Assembly (NCBI GenBank): GCA_040880305.1
Contig: JBBDIP010000044.1
Coordinates: forward strand, 28,276-92,275
Direction: 5' to 3'
Origin: JBBDIP01 sp040880305
GTDB taxonomy: Bacteria > Bacillota > Sulfobacillia > Fermentithermobacillales > Fermentithermobacillaceae
Length of the DNA stretch: 64,000 nucleotides
The position numbers were made by a program, and so were the translations under genes. Below, in pieces: positions 26,116 through 34,070 of the stretch (within the stretch, counting starts at the first letter, position 1; each line of letters begins with the position of its first letter). The notes beneath the pieces were generated by a model, which was given only the letters and a program-made list of their open reading frames with translations, made no database searches and was not told the origin of the DNA.

Positions 26116-26349
26116 GTGAAGATAACTCTCTCCTGCGTGGGAGGTTCCGCCCAGTACATGCCGGGCGGGGGACAGAAGATCGTGGTGGACGCCGAGGACG
26201 GAAGCACCGTTCTGGATGTGCTTGCGAGCCTGGGGATCCACCAGGACCTGTTTATGTTCGCTTTAATCAACGGTGAGAAGGCGGATCTATCTCGGAAAAT
26301 CGGCGAGGGCGACGACGTTGTCCTGGTGTCAGCCCTTTCGGGCGGCTGA
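26116..26349 (+). CDS. MoaD/ThiS-like sulfur carrier
   Basis: A 77-residue beta-grasp protein ending in Ser-Gly-Gly (VLVSALSGG). The terminal diglycine is the thiocarboxylation site used to donate sulfur for the pterin dithiolene or for thiazole. The body motif TVLDVLASLG is typical of MoaD-like proteins, and GDDVVLVSALSGG is the classic tail. Placed 40 bases after the AOR gene, it most likely serves tungstopterin assembly rather than thiamin synthesis; this is inferred from context. GTG 26116 is the start. Confidence 0.8.
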   Translation: MKITLSCVGGSAQYMPGGGQKIVVDAEDGSTVLDVLASLGIHQDLFMFALINGEKADLSRKIGEGDDVVLVSALSGG

Positions 26350-26371
26350 GCAAGTCGCGCCCTCGCTTACG

Positions 26372-26545
26372 TTACCTGAAGATCCCGCCTATGGCGGCGA
26401 AGATGCCTCCTATGACGGAGAATACCGCGTGAAGCATCCCTCCGACGATCCCGAAGCCTATGCCCAGGACACCGCCGATAAGGCCGAACAGAAGGAACAG
26501 TCCACCGACCGCCAGAAGGATGATCCCAAGGCATCCCAGCCTCAT
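26372..26545 (-). CDS. Small glycine-rich membrane protein
   Basis: A 57-residue hydrophobic protein of two helices rich in glycine (LAVGGLFLLFGLIGG, then FGIVGG and VIGGIFAAIGGIFR), resembling glycine-zipper peptides. No named family is recognised. The start is the ATG at 26545, nine bases after GGAGG; an in-frame ATG ten codons upstream lacks a ribosome site. It lies 81 bases downstream of ylzJ on the same strand and may be co-transcribed with it. Confidence 0.6.
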   Translation of the reverse strand: MRLGCLGIILLAVGGLFLLFGLIGGVLGIGFGIVGGMLHAVFSVIGGIFAAIGGIFR

Positions 26546-26626
26546 AGCGCTCGCCCTCCAGTGAATAAGCTCCATTACGTGATCCTATTACGAAAGGGCG
26601 CCTTTGAGGTTTGCCGTGCGTCGCCG

Positions 26627-26854
26627 CTACTTTCCGGTCCCTGGCACAGTGAAGCCGAACTTGGTGCCGGGCTGCCACGACGGGTTCAGGTAGTCGCGGG
26701 GATTGGGCGAGACCAGCCGCACGATCTGCGCTTGGCCGTTTACCATCTCCAAGACGAAGGTCTTGCCCTCGAAGTCGACTGAGAAGAAGTTGCGGTTTTC
26801 CACTTGGGTTGACTGCAGCACAATCTCTAGCGGGTATATGGTGTAGAGCACCAT
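26627..26854 (-). CDS. ylzJ: YlzJ-like protein
   Basis: A 75-residue protein matching the YlzJ-like family: the start MVLYTIYPLEIVLQ and the NPRDYLNPSWQPG block near residue 52 are conserved. Its function is unknown. In Bacillus it sits directly after the ClpP-like tepA gene, and the same pairing is seen here with 14 bases between them. Confidence 0.8.
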   Translation of the reverse strand: MVLYTIYPLEIVLQSTQVENRNFFSVDFEGKTFVLEMVNGQAQIVRLVSPNPRDYLNPSWQPGTKFGFTVPGTGK

Positions 26855-26868
26855 GCAAAAGAGCCCCC

Positions 26869-27546
26869 TTACTGTACTTCGTCTTTGGCCTTCTTGGTCA
26901 TCTCTTTCAGTTTCGCCACCGCCTGGGCCAACCCGCCAACCTCGTCGATCAAGCCTGAGGTCACGGCCTCCTTGCCGACCAGGACGGTGCCGATGTCCAG
27001 TTCCCCTGTGCGGAACATAAGGTCTCGGAACTTGGCCTCGGTGACTCCCGAATTCTCGACGACGAACTTTATCACCCGGTCCTGCATCTTTTCCAGATAC
27101 TCATAGGTTTGGGGCACTCCCAGGACGGTACCGGCCAGTCGAATGGGGTGGATAGTCATCGTGGCCGAGTCTGTGATGAACGAGTGACGGGCTGCGACCG
27201 CGATTGGCACGCCGATGCTGTGCCCACCTCCAAGCACCAGCGAGACAGTCGGCTTGGAGACGCTCTTTATCAGCTCGGCGATGGCCAGCCCTGCCTCAAC
27301 GTCTCCGCCGACCGTGTTGAGCAGGATTAGTAGGGCGGACACCTCGGGGTTCTCCTCCACCGCTACCAGTTGGGGGATGACGTGCTCATACTTGGTAGTC
27401 TTGTTCTGCGACGGTAGCACTATGTGACCTTCTATCTGGCCAATTATGGGCAAGCAGAAGATCTCGCTCTTGTGGTCCGGGACCCTCTGGACTCCCAGTT
27501 CTTTAAGGTTTTGCGCTCTTTCCTGTCCTGTCTCATGCTCCGGCAC
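26869..27546 (-). CDS. tepA: ClpP-like serine protease, TepA type
   Basis: A 225-residue ClpP-fold protein of the TepA (translocation-enhancing protein) subfamily. The catalytic serine is in GGGHSIGVPIAVAA and the histidine in MTIHPIRLAG. VGGDVEAGLAIAELI forms the first helix of the fold. The N-terminus is longer than ClpP and includes PIIGQIEGHIVLP. TepA is a cytoplasmic peptidase reported to aid secretion in Bacillus and is linked to sporulation genes there. It is followed by ylzJ, the usual partner. Confidence 0.85.
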   Translation of the reverse strand: MPEHETGQERAQNLKELGVQRVPDHKSEIFCLPIIGQIEGHIVLPSQNKTTKYEHVIPQLVAVEENPEVSALLILLNTVGGDVEAGLAIAELIKSVSKPTVSLVLGGGHSIGVPIAVAARHSFITDSATMTIHPIRLAGTVLGVPQTYEYLEKMQDRVIKFVVENSGVTEAKFRDLMFRTGELDIGTVLVGKEAVTSGLIDEVGGLAQAVAKLKEMTKKAKDEVQ

Positions 27547-27561
27547 TAAGACCAGCCCTTC

Positions 27562-29160
27562 CTAGACAACGTCTGCCTCCCGCCATGATGACGCGAGGTC
27601 CAGATCGGGGAATATCCCGTCCGTCTCTTCCAACTGCCCCAGAAAAACGGGGTCAACCGCGCCCTCCTCCACTTGGTCCAAGAGGCTTCTGAACCTTCCG
27701 ATATGAGAAACGAACCGCCGCCGGGCGTACTCCGGCACGCTCCCGGTCTTCATTATGAACGGCCAGTCAGATGCCTGAGCCAAGAGGATCTCTCTGGTAG
27801 CCTGATTGAGGGCCCTTTGGGAGAGGCCGGTCGCGTCGGAATGCCTGCCCACTGCCTCGGTCATCCGGTCTTGGCAGACGTGCAGGTGTCGATAGATCCA
27901 GTCATTAGACCCCTCGAGCCACACCTCGTTATAGCCCTTGTACCCCCAACTGGACCGGGCCGGCTCCGCGACCTGGTTGACGGGGTAGAACGAGAGATAG
28001 TCGGTCGGAGTCACCGCGACCACACGATCCTGCGCGGCCATTTGCCGGAAGAGTTGCTCCAGGAAGATCGGCCCCTCATACCACCAGTGCCCGAAGAGCT
28101 CGGCGTCGTACGGCGCAACCATTATCGGGGTGCGGCCGCAAAGGCCTTTGTAGTGCTCCGCTTCCTTGGTCCGCCAGTAGAGGAAGTTCTCAGCGTGCTC
28201 GGCCGCCTTTCTCTCTGCCACCTGGGGGTCGTAAGGCTCCTTGTACTGAAGGCGCCTGTCTGTCACCCTGTAATATTTGAACCCGGTGGGCACCCTCTCG
28301 TCAGGCGGAAGGGCTTTGCCGAGATAAGAGACTGGCAGGTCATAGCCGGCATCCCGGTAGAAATCACGGTAGGCGCCGTCGCCGGGGTAGCCTTCATCGG
28401 CGCTCCAGACCTGTTTGGAGCAGTCTGGATCGCGCCCGAAAGCCGCAAGGCGACGTGGGGTCACCAAGGGGGCGTGAAACCCGAACCTGGGCCTGGGCGT
28501 TGCCAGGAGCACGCCGTGAGTTTCCAGGATGAAGTACGTGACGTTTCCTTCACGCAAGAACGGTTCAACCTCAGGGGAATAGGCGCATTCGGGCAGCCAG
28601 AAGCCCTGCGCGCCAACCCCGAAATGGCGGCGGAACGCCGCGAGCCCCGTGCGCACCTGGGCTCCTATAGCTGACGGATTCAGGAGCAATGGGAGGTACC
28701 CGTGGGTCGCCGCGGAAGTGATGAGTTCCACCGCGCCCGCGCGCGACAGGGCGTCCCAGGCGCCGATCAGATCCTCGTGGTAGTCTTCGCGAAATATCCG
28801 TAAGACTTCCGCGAAGCGGTCCTTGTACATCCTGGCCAGGCGGTTCATCACATGGTCCGTGGACGTGCGGTCGATCTCCTTCTCGCCTAGCTCCACCAAA
28901 GACATGAGGTAGCGCTTATACCTCTTCGTGAGGAGAGGGTCCGCCAGCATCTCCAGGAGCGGCGGCGACAACGACACGGTCACCCGGAAAGGGATATGGT
29001 CTGCGACGAGGCGGCCGAAGACTCCCAGAAGCGGAATGTAGCACTCCGTCAGCGCCTGGAAGAGCCATCGTTCCGCTAGCGAGTCCTCGACCTCCGGGTG
29101 CTTCACATAGGGCAGGTGTGCGTGGAGGATTAGGGATAGGAACCCGCTGGCGTTCCTCAA
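27562..29160 (-). CDS. GH57 1,4-alpha-glucan branching enzyme
   Basis: A 532-residue family 57 glycoside hydrolase with the DUF1957 C-terminal domain, the layout of GH57 branching enzymes that create alpha-1,6 branches in glycogen. It opens LSLILHAHLPYVKHPE. The nucleophile region is FWLPECAYSPEVE and the acid/base aspartate lies in APYDAELFGHWWYEG. The start is TTG 29160 after GGGGGAAG; the open frame continues upstream through the DUF4912 gene but is not family sequence. The start lies one base after the DUF4912 stop, so the two are coupled. Confidence 0.88.
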   Translation of the reverse strand: MRNASGFLSLILHAHLPYVKHPEVEDSLAERWLFQALTECYIPLLGVFGRLVADHIPFRVTVSLSPPLLEMLADPLLTKRYKRYLMSLVELGEKEIDRTSTDHVMNRLARMYKDRFAEVLRIFREDYHEDLIGAWDALSRAGAVELITSAATHGYLPLLLNPSAIGAQVRTGLAAFRRHFGVGAQGFWLPECAYSPEVEPFLREGNVTYFILETHGVLLATPRPRFGFHAPLVTPRRLAAFGRDPDCSKQVWSADEGYPGDGAYRDFYRDAGYDLPVSYLGKALPPDERVPTGFKYYRVTDRRLQYKEPYDPQVAERKAAEHAENFLYWRTKEAEHYKGLCGRTPIMVAPYDAELFGHWWYEGPIFLEQLFRQMAAQDRVVAVTPTDYLSFYPVNQVAEPARSSWGYKGYNEVWLEGSNDWIYRHLHVCQDRMTEAVGRHSDATGLSQRALNQATREILLAQASDWPFIMKTGSVPEYARRRFVSHIGRFRSLLDQVEEGAVDPVFLGQLEETDGIFPDLDLASSWREADVV

Positions 29161-29161
29161 T

Positions 29162-30013
29162 CTACTTCCCCCACGTGAGGGGCGAACTGGTCCCGACTTT
29201 GGCGATGAACCGTCCGTAGCTCGCGTCCCAGTCCAGAGGAGCCCATTCCTCCGACACCTCCATCGACGCCGCCTCGGGGGGCAGGCATACCTCGTTGGAA
29301 CGCACCAGGGCCACGAATCCGTCCGGGAAAACCCGACCGAGCTCCGCCACGAAGTTGTGCCGAGGGCGGTCAACTCTCACATACCAGTCCTCGGCTTCGT
29401 CCGCGAGGTCGACGTCGAAGTGTCTGGACCAAGGAGAGGGCTCCGTGAGGTCGTACATCCTGAGGACCGGCCTGGACAGGCCCCACTCAGAGAGACGCCT
29501 TTCGCGCAGTTCCTGGTACCGGTCCCGGGCCACCTCCCAGTACGCGTAGATCCATCGGGGGTCTCTGGCCATTAGGACCAGCCGTTCCTTGCCGTACTTG
29601 TCGGGAAGGACGTAGTCCTTGTCGCGAAAATCCCTGGGATAGGCATAAGCTCCCGGCTGGACCTCGATTAGTTCGGCGGCTTCCCAGTCCAATTCTACTT
29701 CCTTCGAAAGGTTGTCTTTGCGTATAGGGCGCTCCTTCAAAGAACCATGGTCAGGCCGCCGCTGTGATGATTCGTCCTTGACGGTACGCGCGGCACGGGG
29801 GTCCGACACCAAGGGTCTGGAGACGCCCGCCCTCCTGTCGGACAAGAGCGCCTTGTCGGGGTCGATGGCCTCGGGAGGAGCGCCTATCTCGTCCGACGCC
29901 TCGGTCAGGGTGCGCTCGCGACCGCCGGCTCCCCGGCGGGTCCGTCGCCCGGTCCGGTAAAACCAGAGCGCAAGAGACACTGCTACAACGACGAGCACGT
30001 AGAACCAGAGCAC
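29162..30013 (-). CDS. DUF4912 domain protein with N-terminal membrane anchor
   Basis: A 283-residue protein with one membrane helix (LWFYVLVVVAVSLALWFY), a charged low-complexity linker of about 90 residues, and a DUF4912 domain (RLVLMARDPRWIYAYWEV, then MYDLTE, WYVRV). DUF4912 proteins are regularly found beside GH57 enzymes in Bacillota. The domain is of unknown function and resembles carbohydrate-binding folds in its aromatic content. The GTG at 30013 is nine bases after GGAGGA, better than the GTG six codons upstream. It is the first gene of the unit with GH57. Confidence 0.75.
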   Translation of the reverse strand: MLWFYVLVVVAVSLALWFYRTGRRTRRGAGGRERTLTEASDEIGAPPEAIDPDKALLSDRRAGVSRPLVSDPRAARTVKDESSQRRPDHGSLKERPIRKDNLSKEVELDWEAAELIEVQPGAYAYPRDFRDKDYVLPDKYGKERLVLMARDPRWIYAYWEVARDRYQELRERRLSEWGLSRPVLRMYDLTEPSPWSRHFDVDLADEAEDWYVRVDRPRHNFVAELGRVFPDGFVALVRSNEVCLPPEAASMEVSEEWAPLDWDASYGRFIAKVGTSSPLTWGK

Positions 30014-30090
30014 GAATAGGATTCCTCCCACAGATGCATTAATTATGAGGATTACCTCGTGTCTTATTCTGTTTACAGGCGGTGCGGGCT

Positions 30091-32067
30091 ATGCGGGCGG
30101 CGACACTGGGAAACGGGCGGCTATCATTGGGCCTGGACAAGGACCTTCGCCTTCGCGAGATGTTCTGGCCCAGCGTCGGCCTATTGAATCACCTTCAGGA
30201 AAACGGCGACAACAACCTTCTGCTTTGGAGGTCCGGGTCTTTCGACTCCGTGGGAGGCGCCGGATGGGAGACCAGGGGGGCGTACGGCTCCGGCATGTCC
30301 TTCCGGTGGGAGACCCAAAGGAGGGACGGGAGTCTTAACGCCGTAGTGACCGACTGCGTCGACCCGTATCTGCCTGTGTGGGCCAGGACAGTGGAAGTGT
30401 TGACGGGACCTGGAAACGCCCCCCCAGAAGAGGCCCTGGCCCTATACTCGATGCAGGCCTACGCGCTCGGCGAGACCACGATTGGGGAGGGGGCTGCGTG
30501 GGACCCGGTCAAAAGGAGGCTTTACCACTTCAAGGGCGCGTTTTGGGTCGCAATCCAGTTGAGCGGCACTGCGGAGCAAGCCGCCCTCGACGGAGAGAAC
30601 CGGGTCGCCGTGGCCAAGGTGAGGGACGGCGGCGTGCGCTTTTTGCAGGATTCAGGTGAGGTAGAGGGTCCTTTGGTGGACCACGGCTTCATACAGAGTG
30701 CGCTCGGCTTACGCTGGGCGTCTACGCGTCGCGTCCGCGCCGAATACCTGCTGGCTTTCGGAGCGGATCGTTTTGGGGCCGACAGCAATCTGGACATGGC
30801 CTGCAACGCGTCTTTGGTCCTGTCACGCTCGGAGCGCTACTGGAGCGGCGTTGAAAGTGAGGCGCGGTTGTCGGTCGCGGTCCTTGCTTCCCACGCAGAC
30901 TATGGCGGGGGAATCGTCGCTGCCTGCGATACCGACATCCAGGGGGACTACCGGGACCATTACCGGTACGTGTGGCCCCGAGATGCCGCCATGTGCGTCT
31001 CGGCGCTGCTGCGTACCGGTTTGCCCGCCTACGCTCGGCGGTACCTGGGGTTTTGTTCCAGGGCGATCTCCAAGGCCGGTTTTTTCTGGCAGCGCTACAG
31101 GGTGGACGGCACGCAGGCATCCGGGTGGCACCCGTGGACACTTGGAGGCGGCGACCTGCCCATCCAGGAGGACGAGACCGCGCTGTCGCTCATGACAGCC
31201 GGCGACTACCTTAGAATCGCGGGTGACCTGGACTCTCTTAACGATGCGTACCTGCCCTTTGTGAAGAGAGCGGCATCATTCATATTGGACTACACCCAGG
31301 CGGACGGCACGCTTGTGAGGCCCTCCTACGACCTCTGGGAAGAGCGGAGGGGCGTCTTTGCGTTTACCCAGGCAGCGTGCGCGGGAGGACTCCTGGCTGC
31401 TGCCGAAGTGGCGTCAGCCCTGGGCTACGAGGCCGACTCCCGGGGCTTTGAGCGCGGGGTCGCCCTGCTTCTCTCAGGTTTGCAGCAGTACCTATCCAAC
31501 GAGGACAGGGGCTTCTGCCGGGGGATCGCGGGTTTCTCACGTGCGCGCTCCGATATCGAAATGGACTGGACCGATGACGCGTCTCTGTTCATGATCCCCT
31601 TGGTCATCCCGCCTCCAGGCGGAGCCGCGCTTTCATTCGGCCCGTCAAACGCGGCTCTCCTGGAGACCATCCGGCGCAGGAGCAAGATCACCTGGACCCG
31701 CCTCAAGCGCTCTCTGGCTGTCGTCCTGCCAGGGACTGATACGGCTGGATACGCCCGGTACAGAGGCGACTGGTATTGGAGGCCAGACGGCGCGCGCGAC
31801 CTTCCCGGCAACCCGTGGCCTGTCACAACTGCCTGGTATGTGTTGGCAGGGCTGAGGCTGGGCGAACTGGGCGCCAAAGACCTCGAATTGTACGTGAAGT
31901 GGTTTTGCGGCGTCGCGACCGATAGTGGCCTTCTGCCGGAGCAGCTGGACTGCATCCGAGGCGAGCCCAGGTCGGTGTCGCCGTTGGCATGGTCGCACGC
32001 CATGTACCTGGATCTACTATCCTCTGCTCGGACCGCTAATACCCCAGGTGCGGCCGGGAAAGAATAG
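30091..32067 (+). CDS. GH15 glucoamylase-like glycoside hydrolase
   Basis: A 658-residue family 15 enzyme that releases glucose or glucosyl units from alpha-glucan ends. The N-terminal super-sandwich domain starts MRAATLGNGRLSLGLD. The (alpha/alpha)6 barrel begins near residue 275 with YRYVWPRDAAMC. The general-acid region is LPIQEDETALSL, followed by PSYDLWEER, and the general base is expected in GLLPEQLD near residue 618. No signal peptide is present, so it acts inside the cell. It is divergent from DUF4912-GH57 with a 77-base gap. ATG 30091 and GTG 30082 are both possible starts. Confidence 0.85.
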   Translation: MRAATLGNGRLSLGLDKDLRLREMFWPSVGLLNHLQENGDNNLLLWRSGSFDSVGGAGWETRGAYGSGMSFRWETQRRDGSLNAVVTDCVDPYLPVWARTVEVLTGPGNAPPEEALALYSMQAYALGETTIGEGAAWDPVKRRLYHFKGAFWVAIQLSGTAEQAALDGENRVAVAKVRDGGVRFLQDSGEVEGPLVDHGFIQSALGLRWASTRRVRAEYLLAFGADRFGADSNLDMACNASLVLSRSERYWSGVESEARLSVAVLASHADYGGGIVAACDTDIQGDYRDHYRYVWPRDAAMCVSALLRTGLPAYARRYLGFCSRAISKAGFFWQRYRVDGTQASGWHPWTLGGGDLPIQEDETALSLMTAGDYLRIAGDLDSLNDAYLPFVKRAASFILDYTQADGTLVRPSYDLWEERRGVFAFTQAACAGGLLAAAEVASALGYEADSRGFERGVALLLSGLQQYLSNEDRGFCRGIAGFSRARSDIEMDWTDDASLFMIPLVIPPPGGAALSFGPSNAALLETIRRRSKITWTRLKRSLAVVLPGTDTAGYARYRGDWYWRPDGARDLPGNPWPVTTAWYVLAGLRLGELGAKDLELYVKWFCGVATDSGLLPEQLDCIRGEPRSVSPLAWSHAMYLDLLSSARTANTPGAAGKE

Positions 32068-32092
32068 GTGTGACACTCCTGGAGGTGATTTG

Positions 32093-32389
32093 GTGCTAGA
32101 CGAAAGGATATGGAACAGCCCGGCGCCCGCGCAGAAGGGTTCGGTGGAGGAGATCGGGTACAGGGGACTATTGGTCCGCCACGGCGCTGACAAGGTGTAT
32201 CTTCACTACGGGGTGGATGGATGGAAGGCGCCGAAGACCGTCCCCATGAACAGGAAGACCGACGGGACATTCTCTTGCCAGATAACTTGCGATGGCGAGC
32301 GCTGCCTCGACTTCTGCTTCAAAGACTCGGCCGACCACTGGGACAACAACAGCGGGCACAACTGGAACGTGCCCGTGCTCCGAAAATAG
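32093..32389 (+). CDS. Stand-alone starch-binding domain (CBM25-like)
   Basis: A 98-residue protein consisting of one carbohydrate-binding module. The core KVYLHYGVDGWK, an MNRKTDG turn, and CFKDSADHWDNNSGHNW with its paired aromatic residues match CBM25-type starch-binding domains. It has no catalytic domain or secretion signal. A near-perfect GGAGGTGA (32081-32088) precedes GTG 32093, predicting strong translation. It follows the GH15 gene by 25 bases and may tether that enzyme to glycogen granules; that role is inferred. Confidence 0.78.
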   Translation: MLDERIWNSPAPAQKGSVEEIGYRGLLVRHGADKVYLHYGVDGWKAPKTVPMNRKTDGTFSCQITCDGERCLDFCFKDSADHWDNNSGHNWNVPVLRK

Positions 32390-32423
32390 GCTCTCATCGA
32401 GGCTCTTGAGCACGGATTTTGTC

Positions 32424-32461
32424 TGCTGGGGCGGCCAGATTTGGCCGCCACCAGCATTTTT
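32424..32461 (+). terminator. Terminator after the GH15/starch-binding operon
   Basis: A long stem (TGCTGG then GGCGGCCA, pairing with TGGCCGCC then ACCAGCA, one bulged base) is followed by TTTTT at 32457-32461. Confidence 0.9.
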
Positions 32462-32592
32462 ATGAGTTTAGTGGGCATGGGCTGGCATGAAAAAGAGGAA
32501 TTTTGCCAAATGGAGCGAATAACGCCCTTCGTGGGCTTAGACAGAGAGAGCAGCATACTGCCGAATGGCAAAGTCTGTGAGGAGGGAGAAAC

Positions 32593-32907
32593 ATGGCGCT
32601 TCCTAGTTTGACCCCGGCGGAGAAGAAGAAGGCGCTGGAAAAGGCGCAGACAATGAGGAGGGCCCGGGCGGAGCTCAGGTCCAAACTCAAGAAGGGTAAC
32701 GTCAAGTTCTCGGACATCATCTCAGGCCGTAAGGATCCCGTTATACAGCGCATGAAGGTTTCCTACCTTCTGAAGTCCCTGCCGAGAGTGGGCAAGGTGA
32801 AGGCGGAGAAGATTATGGAGGAAGTCGGCATCGACGAGTCCCGCAGGGTCCAGGGCCTCGGCAAGAGACAGAAAGAGGCCTTGCTGGCCAGGTTCCTCGA
32901 GAAGTAG
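32593..32907 (+). CDS. Integration host factor, actinobacterial type
   Basis: A 104-residue mIHF-like DNA-binding protein. A basic N-terminal helix (KKKALEKAQTMRRARAELR) precedes a helix-two-turns-helix domain related to ribosomal S13: LLKSLPRVGKVKAEKIM and the closing LGKRQKEALLARF. In actinobacteria it bends DNA and organises the nucleoid; here it sits in the usual place upstream of gmk. It is unrelated to the enterobacterial IHF alpha/beta family. ATG 32593 follows GGAGGGAGAAAC. It starts the remA-gmk-rpoZ gene run. Confidence 0.88.
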   Translation: MALPSLTPAEKKKALEKAQTMRRARAELRSKLKKGNVKFSDIISGRKDPVIQRMKVSYLLKSLPRVGKVKAEKIMEEVGIDESRRVQGLGKRQKEALLARFLEK

Positions 32908-32922
32908 TCGGAGGGTTGCCAA

Positions 32923-33165
32923 TTGAGCATCCGGATGGTCAGCGTGGGTTTCGGCAATATCGTTTCGGCGGCCAGGATAATCGCAATGGTTTCGCCGGAA
33001 AGCGCGCCTATCCGAAGGGTAGTCTCTGAAGCCCGCGATAAAGGGATGCTCATAGATGCGACTCACGGCCGGCGCACTCGCGCGGTTATTGTGACCGATT
33101 CAGGGCACGTTGTTTTGAGCGCAGTGAACCCCGAGACCGTGGTATCACGTCTGGACGAGAAATAG
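32923..33165 (+). CDS. remA: RemA-family regulator (DUF370)
   Basis: An 80-residue RemA/DUF370 protein: VGFGNIVSAARIIAMVSPES, IRRVVSEARDKG and DATHGRRTRAVIV are the conserved blocks. RemA forms octameric rings that bind DNA and activate matrix genes in Bacillus subtilis; its position before gmk is conserved in spore formers. TTG 32923 is supported by GGAGGG ten bases upstream. Only 15 bases separate it from the IHF-type gene. Confidence 0.9.
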   Translation: MSIRMVSVGFGNIVSAARIIAMVSPESAPIRRVVSEARDKGMLIDATHGRRTRAVIVTDSGHVVLSAVNPETVVSRLDEK

Positions 33166-33172
33166 ATAAGAT

Positions 33173-33745
33173 ATGCCAAGAGGAATCCTATTCATTATTA
33201 CTGCTCCGTCAGGGTGCGGCAAAGGGACCCTGCGCAAGGCGCTTCTGGCGGACAATACAGGCGTAAGGTTTTGTCCCTCCGTCACTACCCGGGCGCGTCG
33301 TCCCGGGGAGACCGACGGAGTGGATTATTTCTTTGTGTCAAGGGAAGAATTTACTCGCATGAAAGACGGCGGCGAACTCGCGGAGTGGGCCGAAGTCTAT
33401 GGGAATATGTACGGGACGCCGGCCAAGAGCATTGAGGAAACCCTGTCAACGGGCTTTGACGTTATCCTGGAGAAGGACGTCCAAGGCGCGAAGACCCTCC
33501 GGGAGGTATACCCAAGAGGGGTTTTCGTTTTTATCCTGCCGCCTTCTATGGATGAACTCCGGCGACGGATAGGGTGCAGAGGGACGGAGTCCGACCGCGA
33601 CCAGGAGATTCGCCTCATGAGCGCGGAGAGGGAAATGGCGGATCTCTCAGCCTTTGATTATGTTATTATCAATGCTGACATTGGAAGGGCTCTGTCAAGA
33701 CTGTCCGCCGTTGTGGCGGGAGAAAGGGCCCGTTCTGGAAGATAG
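33173..33745 (+). CDS. gmk: Guanylate kinase
   Basis: A 190-residue guanylate kinase converting GMP to GDP. The P-loop is TAPSGCGKGTL, the GMP-binding region RRPGETDGVDYFFVS, and the lid region lies near residue 125. The usual LEIDVQGA appears here as LEKDVQGA, with lysine in place of isoleucine, and the lid sequence (RRIGCRGTESD) is also slightly unusual. The fold and all nucleotide-contact residues otherwise appear intact. It lies eight bases after remA. Confidence 0.9.
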   Translation: MPRGILFIITAPSGCGKGTLRKALLADNTGVRFCPSVTTRARRPGETDGVDYFFVSREEFTRMKDGGELAEWAEVYGNMYGTPAKSIEETLSTGFDVILEKDVQGAKTLREVYPRGVFVFILPPSMDELRRRIGCRGTESDRDQEIRLMSAEREMADLSAFDYVIINADIGRALSRLSAVVAGERARSGR

Positions 33746-33780
33746 CTCGGTTTTCGCCCGAAGGCTTAGGAGGGCACCAC

Positions 33781-34056
33781 ATGATCAATCGGCCACCGGA
33801 GAGAGAGTTGACGATCCTCGATTCAAAATACAGCCTCGTGGTTGCGGTAGCGAAGAGGGCCAGGCAGCTAATCAATAGGAGAGATCCTGGAGTCGTATTC
33901 GCTCACAAACCCGTTATCACTGCCCTGCAGGAAATAACTGAGGGCAGGATTCGTGTGGTTAGCAGGCCAGAGGTTAAGCCCGAGACCCCTGGCAAGTCTG
34001 TAACCGAAGCGCCTCCGGCCCCCGTCGCCGGTGAGGCCGAGCAAAAGTCCCAATAA
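33781..34056 (+). CDS. rpoZ: RNA polymerase omega subunit
   Basis: A 91-residue omega subunit that helps assemble RNA polymerase. The core reads KYSLVVAVAKRARQLI and KPVITALQEITEGRI. The last 30 residues are Pro/Glu-rich and variable. TTAGGAGGGCACCAC before ATG 33781 gives a clear ribosome site. The position between gmk and priA is standard. Confidence 0.9.
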   Translation: MINRPPERELTILDSKYSLVVAVAKRARQLINRRDPGVVFAHKPVITALQEITEGRIRVVSRPEVKPETPGKSVTEAPPAPVAGEAEQKSQ

Positions 34057-34070
34057 CAAGCGGTCTTTTG

